Part shown: positions 41,701 through 52,574 of the stretch, piece after piece | How positions within the stretch are numbered: the stretch's first letter is position 1 | Layout of the letters: each line of letters starts with the position of its first letter | NCBI GenBank assembly: GCA_940337035.1 | Contig: OW679203.1 | Coordinates: 73,919,061-73,983,060, forward strand | DNA length: 64,000 bases | From: Agriotes lineatus | Lineage: Eukaryota; Arthropoda; Insecta; Coleoptera; Elateridae | Direction: 5' to 3' | Notes under the pieces: model-generated | Told to the model about the DNA's origin: nothing | Databases searched by the model: none | What the model saw: the letters and a program-made list of their open reading frames with translations, nothing else | Made by a program: the position numbers and the translations under genes

Positions 41701-42340
41701 GTTGGTTTCCAATATAATGTAAAATTTTGAATTTTGCATTCATGAACCTGGTGTCCCTAATGCTTTTTGGTGTGTTGAAATCATCGATTCGAAGGAATGT
41801 ATTGTAGATGTTTTGACACTAACCGTTCTTGTTTTTCTTTAGTGTTCATTATTTCTTTAGTCTTTCTTCTCAGCAGGACTACTCCTTATGGTTCATAATT
41901 ATCGGCTTACTTCTGTTTATGAAAATTACCCACTCTTTGTGCCGATTATTTCTCTCTAGCATTCTGTTGGAGTTAGTTGGTAACATTTTCCGAATAACCC
42001 ACTTTTAGTTTATTTCTCAACTTGTCTTGGTTACCCGTACATATATAATATCACACTAACCAAAAGGAAGTTACAATATTAAAACATGCAACAGGATCAT
42101 GTTCTTTTTAACACTGGTAAAAGAATTACAGGTTTCGTGTGTAACGTTTGCATATTAATTAAACTTAGTAGCAATATTAACGTACCAGAAAATAATTCAT
42201 TGATTCTTTCTAGATGCTACTATAATCATTTTCAAATAATGATAAAACGGAAAAAAGGTCTATCAATATAAACACAAACCATGACATGGTAGTTAAAGCA
42301 AGACTTGCGGTCATTATCCAATAAAGGTATGGTTTATGGG
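38796..42340. other. Long stretch without recognised genes
   Basis: About 3.5 kb. The longest plus-strand ORF (39116-39367, 83 codons) has a TTTTATTTAG acceptor-like start but no known domain. A minus-strand ORF of 110 codons at 40998-40666 is AT-rich and likely chance. No repeat ends, tRNAs or ABCA exons were recognised. Confidence 0.45.
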
Positions 42341-42349
42341 TTGCGGTAG

Positions 42350-45300
42350 TGTTCAACGATCAAATTTACTTGGACTTTCTCAATTGTGGCCTTTACACGT
42401 TTCACTACAGCTATTGCGTTAGTATTTTCAGATTTGGAGTATTTTATATCATATTTTCAATGCTACACTCAGTTTGTTCAGTATACGCGTTTTCCCTGTG
42501 GTGGTATTTTTTTTATTTACTCGAATATTCTCTGTTGCATTTAGATGTTTCACTATAGATGATTCGTTATGGCTTCCACATTTGGAGTATTTTTGATTCT
42601 ACATTCAATGCTACACTCAGTTTTTTTAGTATACGCGTTTCCACCGCTACGGTGGTACCATTCACACAATCACAAACGTGATAGACGGTAAATTTTATCG
42701 TCTATTCTCTGTCGTTGCCCTTAGATATTTCGGTATATCTGCTTCGTTAATATTTCCAACTTTGGAGAATTTTCAATCCTATATTCAATGCTGCACGTAG
42801 CGTGTTCAGTATACGCTTTTTACCCCTATGGTGGTATTTTTATACAATCATAAACATGTAAAACGAAACAAATTTATGTGAAGATTCTCTGTCATTGCCT
42901 TTAGGCGTTCCACTATTGATAATTGATTCGTTAATATTTACGCATTTGGAATATTTTTTATTCTACATTGAATGCTACACTCAGTTTGTTAAGTATACGC
43001 GTCTCCACCGCTACGGCGCCGGCGGTACCATCCACACAATGACAGACTTTCGTTTTTAGACGTTTCACTATATCTGATTCGTTAATATTTCCAACTTTGA
43101 GACATTTTCAATTCTGAATTCAATGCTATACACAGTGTGTTCAGCATACGCGTTTCCACCCCTATGGTGGTATTTTTCATACAATCATGAATGTGTCAAA
43201 CGGTAAATTTTAAGTGAAGATTCTCTGTCATTGCCTTTAGCCGTTTCACTATTGATCGTTAATATTTCAACTTTGGAGTATTTTTTTTATGCTCCATTGA
43301 ACGCTAGGGTGGTACCACTTACACAATCAGAAACATTTTTAAAGAGTTTTCAGTTTTCTTTTTGAAATCTCTGGTGTATCTAGCTGGTTTGCTCTTCTTC
43401 CCGCAAATACTCGATACTGCACTTGTGCAAATACCTGGGTATTGCACTAGTGCAAAATATTCGCTGTATTCGACTATGGTTGGTTCAAATTTTGAAAATT
43501 TATTGATGGGATTGGTTTATATTATCTGAGGAGAATAGTCAATGATATACATAGAGTGTTCAGCGTACGCGTTTCCACACCTATGGTGGTATCTTTCATA
43601 CAATAATAAATGTGTTCGATGGTAAAATTTAGTTGAAGTTTCTCCTTGTCGTTGCCTTTAAAAGTTTCACTATAGCTGATTCGTTAATATTTCCACATTT
43701 AGAGTATTTTTGATGCTACATTTAATGTTCAGTTTGTTAAGTATACACGTTTCCACCCCTACGGTGGTACCATTTCGACAATCACAAACGTTATAGACCA
43801 TAAAATTTACTCAAACTTTCTCTGTCGATGGATTTAGTCGTTTTACTATATCTGATTCGTTAATATTTCCACCTTTGGTGCATCTTTAATTCTGTATTCA
43901 ATGCTATATGTAGTGTGTTAAGTATACGCGTTTTCACCCCTATGGTGGCATTTTTCATTTTTTTCACTTGAAGATTCCGTGGCGTTGCCTTTAGACGTTT
44001 CACTATAGCTGATTCGTTAATATATCCATATTTGGAGTATGTTTGATCCTACAGCCAATGCTACACTCCGTTTCGTCAGTATACGCGTTTCCACCGTTAC
44101 GGTGGTGCCATTCACACAATTATAAACGTGGTAGATGATAAAATTTACTTGAACCTTCTCTGTCGTTGCCTTTAGACGTTTCACTATATCTGATTCTTTA
44201 ATATTTCCACCTTTGGGGCAATTTAAATTATTTATTCAATGCTACATTTAGTGTGTTCAGTATACGCGTTTCCACCCCTATGGTTACCACCATACAATCA
44301 TAAATGTGCCTAATGGTAAAATTTAGTTGAAGATTCTCTGTCGTTGCCTATAGATATTTCACTATAGTTGATTTGTTAATATTTCCACATTGGGAGTACT
44401 TTTATCCTACATTTAATGCTACACTCAGTTTGTTAAGTATACACTTTTCCACCGCTAGGGTGGTAACAGTCACACATTCACAAACGTGATAGACGATAAA
44501 ATTTACATGAACTTTCCCTTTCGTTGCCATTAAACGTTCACTATATCTGATTCGTTAATATATCCACCTTTGGTGCATTTTCAATACTGTATTCAATGCT
44601 ATATGTAGTGTGTTCAGTATAGGCGTTTGCACGGCTAAAGTGGTACCATTCACACAATCATAAACTTAATAGACTATAAAATGGATTTCATCTTTTTCTG
44701 TCGTTGCCTTTTGACGTTACACTATAGCTGATCCGTTAATATTTTTACCTTCGGGGAATATTTAATTATATATTCAATGCTACACTATGTGTATTTGGTA
44801 TACGCGTTTTCACTGCTAGGGTGGTACCCTTCACACAATTATAACCGTGACAGGCGATACAATTTACTTGAAGTTGCTCTGTTGTTGCCTTTAAACGTTT
44901 CACTATGTCTGATTCGTTAATATTTTCACGTTTGGGAAATTTTCAATAATATATATATTAAATGCTACACACAGCGTGTTTAGTATGCGCCTTTTAACCC
45001 ATACGGTGGTATCTTTCATACAATCTTAAATGTGTCCAATGGTAAATTTTACTTGAAGATTCGCTGTCGTTGCCTTTATGCGTTTCACTTTAGCTGATTC
45101 GTTAATATTTCCACATTTGGAGTATTTTTGATCCTACATTCAATGCTACACCTAGTTTACTAAGTGTAGACGTTTCCATCACTAAGGTGATACAATTCAT
45201 ACAATCAGAAATGTGTTCGACGGCAAAATTCATTTGAATTGACTGTGTCGTTGCCTTTAGACGTTTCACTATGTTTGATTGGTTAATATTTTCACTCTTG

Positions 45301-45720
45301 GGAAATGTTCAATCGTATATTCAATGCCACACTCAGTGTGTTTAGTATACGCGTTTTAACCCGTACGGTGACATCTTTCATACAATCATAAATGTGTCTA
45401 ATGGTAAAATTTACTTGGAGATTCGCTGTCGTTGCCTTTAAACGTTTCACTGTAGCTGATTCGTTAATATTTCCATATTTGGAGTATTTTTGATTCGACG
45501 TTCATTGCTACACTCCGTTTATTAAGTATAGACATTTCCACCGCTTCGGTGATACAATGCACACAACCACGAATGCTTTCGACGGTAAAATTCACTTGAA
45601 CTGTCGTTGCCTTTAAACGTTTCACTGTAGCTGATTCGTTAATATTTCCACATTTGGAGTATTTTTGATTCGACGCTCAATGCTACACTTCGTTTATTAA
45701 GTATAGACATTTCCAGTATA
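42350..45720. repeat. Satellite array: ~180-bp monomers, alternating A and B types
   Basis: About 18 units, anchored by GATTCGTTAATATTTCCAC-like sequence at 42413, 42565, 42745, 42930, 43078, 43255, 43679, 43855, 44010, 44191, 44369, 44549, 44730, 44911, 45099, 45277, 45457 and 45635. The usual spacing is 176-188 bp. Type A units carry ...CACTCAGTTTGTTAAG, CCACCGCTACGGTGGTACCA and AATCACAAACG; type B units carry GTAGTGTGTTCAG, CCACCCCTATGGTGGTATTT and AATCATAAATGTGTC. The two types alternate, giving a roughly 360-bp dimer. The array is interrupted at 43340-43540 and some units are truncated or A/B chimeric. It is non-coding; short ORFs are chance. Confidence 0.9.
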
Positions 45721-46220
45721 GCCAGTAAAATTTTACACTCGTGCTCATACATAAATGATAGCGTGTAAAGCCAGAGTTGTCTTCCTTAGTATATGTCATA
45801 TTGATGAATTTAGTTGCTTGTCAATTTGACACTGTCGATAAACGGTAAATTTATAGTTATTTACAAGTGAGGAACAGATAAAGTATTCAACAATACACGC
45901 AATGTATAGTATTTAACATTACAAGCCAGGTAAAACAGTTTTACTGGCGATAGGATTGGGATGACTGGCGAGCCGTTAGGCGAGCCTGTCATATCTTTGA
46001 GCCAGTAAAAATGGTTACCTGGTGTGTTTTGTTGAATATTTTATTTGTTTCTGACTTGTAAATAACTAGAAATTTACGATTTATTCAAAATGTCAAACTG
46101 ACAAGCAACTAAATTCATCAATAAGACAACTCTGGCTTTGCACGCTATCATTTATCTATGAGCACGCTTGTAAAATATAACTGGCTAGCCAGTAAATTTT
46201 TTACTGGCTAGCCAGTTAAG
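45716..46220. mobile_element. Large hairpin element (CCAGTAAAATTTTACA arms)
   Basis: The left arm from 45716 (AGCCAGTAAAATTTTACACT, ATAAATGATAGCGTG, CCAGAGTTGTCTT, GTTGCTTGTCAATTTGACA) is repeated in reverse order on the right to 46220. The arms are about 220 bp with a roughly 60-bp centre (CTGGCGAGCCGTTAGGCGAG). It is inserted at the right edge of the satellite. Non-coding. Confidence 0.75.
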
Positions 46221-46380
46221 AAACATTTTCAAGGTGAATACAGTGACTTGATAAATTGATGTTTACAAGTGAGGAACAAATAAATGGGTTTTACTGGCTC
46301 CAGAAGGTGACTGGCGAGCCAGTCATATCCTTCTGTCCGCCAGCAAAAACCCTTTTACCAAGCTAGTAGTGTTAAATACT
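46221..46380. repeat. Partial second copy of the 45716-46220 hairpin centre
   Basis: GTTTACAAGTGAGGAACAAA, TTTTACTGGC, GACTGGCGAGCCAGTCATAT and ACCAAGC repeat the central part of the neighbouring hairpin (TTTACAAGTGAGGAACAGAT, GACTGGCGAGCC) in direct orientation, as if the element were duplicated in tandem and truncated. Confidence 0.55.
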
Positions 46381-47072
46381 ATGTCTCTAAATTATGTTTG
46401 ACCTTTTTAAATACAAAGTAGTTTCTGGATCTTCTTACACGTAGCAAAATAGAATTTGATGGATTTTTTTTCTCAAAAGCTTGCTGTAAATGACGAATAA
46501 CGCCTGTAGCGTAAGGTAGATTAGTTTCCACCATAACGAACAAATTACAAACTGTGTGGTCAAAGTTCGTCAGTTATTCTACCTGTGGGGCGAGTGTTTG
46601 ATCCCTCCATCAAAATATATTATTCATTTTCAAAAATTCTTTACTATGACTAGTTCTTACGAGCAGTTCTTATACTTTTTTTGCAATGATATGTTTTTCG
46701 GACATATCATAATAGACCACTGCCAAAAAATGACATTCAGAGAACAACTTTTTTTGCACTTGTACCAAAATTTTCATGAGGGATTCTTTCTATTATGGAT
46801 GGTGATGAGAATTTGAAGGTACGAAGACATCTGCAAACCATAAGTTTGATTAATTGACCAAGTTAATGTTGATCTGTCGCCTGATGTGTCACACCAGTCC
46901 TATAAAGGCATAAAAATCAAATCGTTTATTCTCCATCAAATTAGCTGTTACATAATACCTATGTAGTTCCATAAAATCGACAGAGGTTCGACTATAAACG
47001 CATAAAGTCAATGAAATTTTATTCTCCATCAACACGGAATCATGTGAAAATCGTAGTTCCATAATTATGATA
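46381..47072. other. Spacer, nothing recognised
   Basis: About 690 bp of AT-rich DNA. An 86-codon ORF at 46556-46816 has no known domain. Confidence 0.4.
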
Positions 47073-48112
47073 TCTTATATATATTTCTAAAAGTCCTGAC
47101 TCACTCATCAACACATGGACCTAGAAAGCTGAAATTTTGCACAGCGGTTTCCTTTATGATGTATACAAGGAATAAGGAAGGATATTTCGAAATTCAACCC
47201 CTAAAGGGGTAAAATGGGGGTTCCAATTTTGTATGGAGAAATAATATTAAATAGACATTTCGACTTGAAACTTCGTAGGAGTACTCCTAAGAACAAATAA
47301 ACAAACACGTATTTTGTGATTTTCCGAAAATCAACCCCTTAGGGGATGAAATGGAGTAAATAAACCTAAAATACGATATGGGTGTCGTTATTGAGGTTTT
47401 TTTAACGTTGATTGCGAAAATGACATTTATTTTTAAGTCCAAGGCGGTGGACATGACATAAGGGAAGGGACGGGACACGGGATGGGACTGGACTGGACGG
47501 GACGGGACGGACTGGACGGAACGGGACGGGATGGGACTGGAGTGGACGGGACGGGACTGGACGGGAAGGGAAGGGACGGAACGGGACGAGATGGGACGGA
47601 GCGGGGCGGGACGGGACGGGGCGGGACGGGACGGGGCGAAAAGGGAAGGGAAGGGATGGGATGAATGGGAAGGGATGGGATGGAAGAGGAGAGGATGAGA
47701 CGGGACGAGAAGGGACGGGACTGGACGGGAGGGGAAGGGACGGGACTGGACGGGAGGGGAAGGGACAGGACGGGACGAGACGGAAAGGAAAGGGGTGGGA
47801 TGGAAGGGAACGGAACGGGACGGAAAGGGATGGGAAGGGACAGGACTGAACGGGACGGGACGGGACTGGACGGGACGGGAAAGGAAGGGACGGAACGGGA
47901 AGGGACGAGACGGGACGGGGCGGGACGGGACGGAAAGGGATGGGATGGGAGGGGACGGGACGGGATGGGATGGGACGGTACCGAGACGGGGACGGAGAAA
48001 AGGACGGGGACGGGGACAGGATGGGATGGGATGGGATGACAGAAAATATTTAGTCAATATTTAATACATAAATAACGAACCTCGCGCGAACGAAGTCGCG
48101 GGTAACAACTAG
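47073..48112 (+). mobile_element. Non-autonomous Helitron-like element with a GGGAC minisatellite core
   Basis: It starts TCTTATATATATTTC after an A and ends GCGGGTAACAACTAG before a T, matching the TC...CTAG rule and the A/T insertion site of Helitrons. A short hairpin CGCGCGAACGAAGTCGCG lies just before the 3' end. The left 390 bp carry the 'CTCATCAACACATGGACC... GAAATTTTGCACAGCG' type of conserved text seen in insect non-autonomous Helitrons. The centre is replaced by the GGGAC tandem repeat. No Rep/helicase gene. Confidence 0.7.
47463..48035 (+). repeat. (GGGAC)n minisatellite
   Basis: About 570 bp built from GGGAC with GGGAA, GGGAT, TGGAC and CGGAA variants, completely strand-asymmetric (G on plus, C on minus). 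It produces a false 256-codon minus-strand ORF (PSRPVPSRP-type) and several plus-strand ORFs, none of which is a gene. Repeated GGG runs spaced by two bases are a strong G-quadruplex pattern. Confidence 0.95.
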
Positions 48113-48175
48113 TACTACATAATTATGTCTAAGGTTATCATAAATAATACAGTAATATTGTCGAAAAATACCCCA

Positions 48176-50327
48176 TTACCTTAAAAAAAATTGGCCGCAG
48201 TGATTCCTCTTGCCCAGTGGTTTAGACTAGTGTAAAACCAAAAAGGTAGTGCTCCCACCCCCTGCCAAACAGTCGCCATCTTGAAAACAACTAAATTTGT
48301 TTTTACTCGCGATCCATTGGTCGCACAGAAAAAGTATTTGAACAAAAAATTTTGGAAATAAAATTCTACGCATTTTTGGTCCGTACCGCGATACCGAGAA
48401 GTTGGTATTGCGAACGGTAAAGGGCGACACAGTTACCAAAAATCGGTTTTCGCCAATCTAGCTCTATGGGGGTGTTTCTTTTCCGAAAATTGCGAATGTG
48501 AAGGTTGTAGTGCTTGAAAAAATGTGCACGAATCTCTTTTAATAATGTGATTGATTTAAATAGTATCCGAGTGACAATCCTTCAAAGTCCGCGTGGCGTG
48601 GGAAATGTATATTCCGGGGCAGCAAAGTAACCATTTCTCTTTTGCAAGGTAAAATCGTCACGTCGCTCAAGTAGTTTCAATGTGAATAGGTTTTCAGAAC
48701 CTACAGAATATCTACACATTTTTGGTCATTGCCGCGATACCGAGAAATTGGTATAAGTAAAAGAATTAAAATTATGGGAAATGAATATATCGTATATTGA
48801 AAGTCATTTACTTTTGCATAAACCCTAAGATATATTGTAGCTTACCCAGACACGTTTTCTTTTTATTGGAGCAGTTCCTTCGTCTTGGTTCGGACCCTCA
48901 GACACAACCGAGTCATTATCGACCCTGGTAGAAGTGTTGCTTGAACTTTTATTGAAAGAAGAGCCCACAACTTGCGAAGGTAATTCCTCGTCGGTGTCAT
49001 AATTTTTATCCTCACTGTCTGATTCAGTATTGGTTGAGTTGTAGCAGGTTTGTCCGCCGCAATTTTTGCACATTGAGGAACAATTGAGGCCAGCTTTTCT
49101 GCAGCCACAAGCTGGGACACAATTGTTTGTACAACCACAGAATACGAGGTTCAAGAGGCTCGCAGGTGCGGGATTTTTGAAAGTTTTCACAGGCTCCAAT
49201 CCTTGGGAAGATCTATTCTATTCTTAATTCGCCCAGTTAAGATTTTTCAAGTATATTTATTTTGTACCCACAAAAGAAGATCTTTTTGGTCAATATTCTT
49301 ACATCATAATTGTAGGAGCTTGTAGGAATATTATTACAGCTTCGGCAATAACAAATTACAAAAAATAGCCGGGAAACACTAACTTAAAAATAAATTATAG
49401 ATTCATTTCATTTGGCCCATATGATCAGAATATCATTTCGTTCACCTTAGCATGTTCTGGTTGAAGTGAAACAAGCTTTTGTTGTTTAATAACATATAGA
49501 CACTCTGGTGTCTCTATTATTTTTGCAAAAGTGGTACGTGGTAAAGCTATTGTCAATTGGTTGAATTTTGGTCATTCCTGTGGCAAAATTTACAAACAAT
49601 TGCAATTATCGTATTATAGTGTATAAAATATTGTGAAACTATAAAACAACAGAATCGATAGCAGAAAAGCCAAATTTGGGAGGAACTCCAAATATTACAC
49701 CAGCAAATTTAAGAGCTTTACTGATGTGGGCCAAATTTTATGATTCTCGACTTGTATATTTCTTTCCCATAATTTTCATTTTTATCTATACCAGTTTCTC
49801 GATATCGCAGTAATGACCAAAAATATGTAGAATTTTTGTAGGTCCTGAAAACCTATTCACATTGAAACTACTTGAGTGACGATGATTTTACCTCGCAAAA
49901 GAGAAATGGTTACTTTGCTGCGCCGGAATATACATTTTCCACGCCGCGCGGACTTTGAAGGGCCGTCACTCGGAGACCATTTAAATCAATTACATTATTA
50001 AAAGAAATTCGTGCACATTTTTTCAAGCACTACAAATTTCACATTCGAAATTTTCGGAAAAAACACCCAAGAGCTACAATGGCGAAAACCGATTCTTGGT
50101 AACTTTGTCGCCCTCTACCGTTCGCAATACCAACTACTCGGTATCGCGGCAATAACCAAAAAAATGTAGAATTTTATTTCCAACATTTTTTGTTCAATAA
50201 CTTTTCTGTGCGACCAATGAATCGCCAGAAAAAACAAATTTAATTGTTTTCAAGATGGCGGCTCTTGGTCTAATGACCCTAAACCACTGGGCAAGAGGAA
50301 TCGCCGAGGTAAATTTTCTTAAGGTAA
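48176..50327 (-). mobile_element. Long-TIR element 1 carrying a cysteine-rich ORF
   Basis: The ends are TTACCTTAAAAAAAATTGGC and, reversed, TTACCTTAAGAAAATTTACC; both continue into GATTCCTCTTGCCCAGTGGT. The inverted repeats extend about 570-600 bp (48176-48790 and 49745-50327). Each arm contains two copies of a CCGCGATACCGAGAAnTTGG-like motif (near 48376 and 48728 on the left, 49795 and 50137 on the right). The 950-bp centre encodes the cysteine-rich C-terminus of a larger protein on the minus strand. Confidence 0.85.
48825..49199 (-). pseudogene. Cysteine-rich C-terminal domain protein (element 1)
   Basis: A minus-strand ORF of 124 codons. NPAPASLLNLVFCGC, TNNCVPACGCRKAGLNCSSM, CKNCGGQTCYN is a CXC-like cysteine-rich motif (11 Cys in about 35 residues), followed by an acidic tail (ESDSEDKNYDTDEELPS). 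The same arrangement ends the proteins of long-TIR elements 2 and 3. The frame upstream of the ATG is broken (a DWSL-like remnant of the 'DWGW' motif is visible), so only the last fifth of the protein remains. The domain is known from abundant uncharacterised invertebrate proteins; its zinc or DNA binding is inferred from the cysteines. Confidence 0.75.
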
Positions 50328-51592
50328 AACGACAATTTTACTGTACTAAAATGCTGATATTTAGAACAATAATTGCTCGGGCCAAATCAAGAAGAATATC
50401 TAGTATCACTACGTTTAGAACTATCGCAGATTTATAGGATGTTATACTCAAGCAATATTATAAGCGCACGATTTAAGAATTTTAACCGCGCAGCCCACCC
50501 GATATTCAAATTCAAAGTGTGGTTAAACGGGCAACCACAGCAATTACTGCTGGGGTAAGGCGCAGTTAATCAATTTTAGTGTTAAGCCATTAAACGCATT
50601 TACGCATTTAATAAAGTTTGATACTGTGGAGAATTAAACAAGGTCAATTGCTGGGTAACTGCCCCATAAAGTTTCCCTTGCGAAACGTAAAATTTATAAC
50701 GAAATCCAAAACTGCGGCATGTGGTTAATCTACTCTGAGGATTTAGTTTAAACCTTACTTACGTGGTAACAGATTAGAATGTGATTAGTTCGGTTTCTTG
50801 CAATGCAATAATAAAACATATTTGCAAATCGAATAAAATACTTGCGACAATCATAGTATCACCATCTTCTCTAAATATCTCTGAATAAAGAATGAATATG
50901 CTACACCTTGGATTCAAAATGCCATATTATTTTCAAAATCTATCATGTAGTTTACGCTTGCCAAGATGTGAAGCAAATATTTCGGCAAACTTTTATGTAA
51001 ACTCAGAATTAAGGTAGCCTGTTCAGCCCCAACACAAGTATAAAAGTGTCAATAAAGGAATATAAATTTAGTATAGTTATTAAAAGCGCGCGGTAACAAT
51101 TAAGCGAAGCATAGGGTTCTAGTTCAAATAAGCAACTTCAGTTCGTACGCGACAAACCGAGGTTCGGTTTATACGTGCAAATGCACAGTCTATTTAAATT
51201 TTGTACTAAATCGTATACCGGAAGAAGCTGGTTCCTAGAAGTTTCCGAAACAGGAGCAGTAATTAAATTTACATTGAAAAAGAATAGTTGGTAAATACAA
51301 AATATAGTTTTAAAACAAAAAAGCTGAGTTCTGACATAGAGAGAGCGACTGCTGCCGAATTCAAATCTGTTGCAATTTAAACAACGACAGTGTTAAGTAG
51401 GTAAAAATTGCGGTTGTGTGAGGTAAATAGTGATTATACGTTAGTAATAGTGTCATTTGATAAATTCTAAACCATTACAATAAGAATTACACATTTGCAC
51501 TAGGTTGGCCGAAGCCACAGTGTGGAAGCTGCGGCTTGAATGCCCACGTACGAAACTAAAAATCCAGAACACAGTCTTTTACATTTAGTCCA
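50328..51592. other. Spacer between long-TIR elements 1 and 2
   Basis: About 1.26 kb, AT-rich. No ORF with a recognised domain, no repeat ends seen. Confidence 0.45.
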
Positions 51593-52574
51593 TAGTCCAT
51601 TTACTAAAGGAAAAAAGTTCTAACTTCGTTGACTCAAAACCGATTTTAACATTTTTTTTTATTATTTCGGAAAAAGTTTATAGAAAAATTCCCCATAGGT
51701 GAGAAGGTGTGCTTTTTATTTTTTCAATTGTTATTAACAAATAAGTGTTTTTTAATATATTCTTAATTAAAAAAAATTATAACTCCTTTATTTAAACCAT
51801 TGCCCGACATTTGATAACATAAGGTTTTTGGGTTCACATATTACGAATCTGGCCTCAAAATTGGTCTAAAAACAAAAATGGCATTTACAAAATGGCGTCG
51901 AAGGTCTAATTTTTTATTTTATTTTTTTTATTTTTATTATATGCATAGGGGTTTTTGGGGTCGCTGATTACGAATTTAACATTAAAACTCAACTAAAATA
52001 AAAAATGGCGGATCCAAGATGGCGAAAAAGCTAAATTTTTTTTTATTCGGACTTTAGTTTTTAGCTATACTATAGGGTTTTTTGGGTCGCTGATTTCAAA
52101 TGTTATGTTAAAATTTATCAAAAATAAAAAATTAATACTTTAAAGCGGCAAAATAGCTTCATTTCTGAATTCCGCACGTTGCCTCATATCTAGGGATTTT
52201 GGACACCGTAATTATAAATATAGCATTAAAAGGTTAATTTTTATTGTGTACGATTATTATTATTATTATTTATTAAACATTATATGCAAATAAAATTCTA
52301 AATTGTTAAATTAACTCAAATTTAAATAGATTAAATACATTTAAATATAACATACGAATACATATAAATTCCAACGCCTAAAAATGTGTTTTCTACGACC
52401 TCTTTGTACAATTTCCAAAATATATTTCTGAATTAAAAGATTTTTCTGTTTGTAACCGACGGAGGAATGTTATTACATAAAAACAAATGGCAACTTGTTC
52501 AACAGTATTGTGCAATTTTAGATATATTAATTTTATTGTACGTAATTATGGAAAAAACAAGTGTTTTTGTCGAT

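Noticed and set aside
42350..45720. CRISPR-like or coding tandem repeat in the satellite
   Set aside because: Repeats are about 180 bp with no unique spacers and no conserved frame; satellite DNA explains it.
47287..48057. 256-codon minus-strand ORF rich in Pro, Ser and Arg (PSRPVPS repeats), with several overlapping plus-strand Gly/Asp/Arg ORFs
   Set aside because: All derive from the (GGGAC)n minisatellite, which is open in many frames; there is no start context, splice structure or domain.
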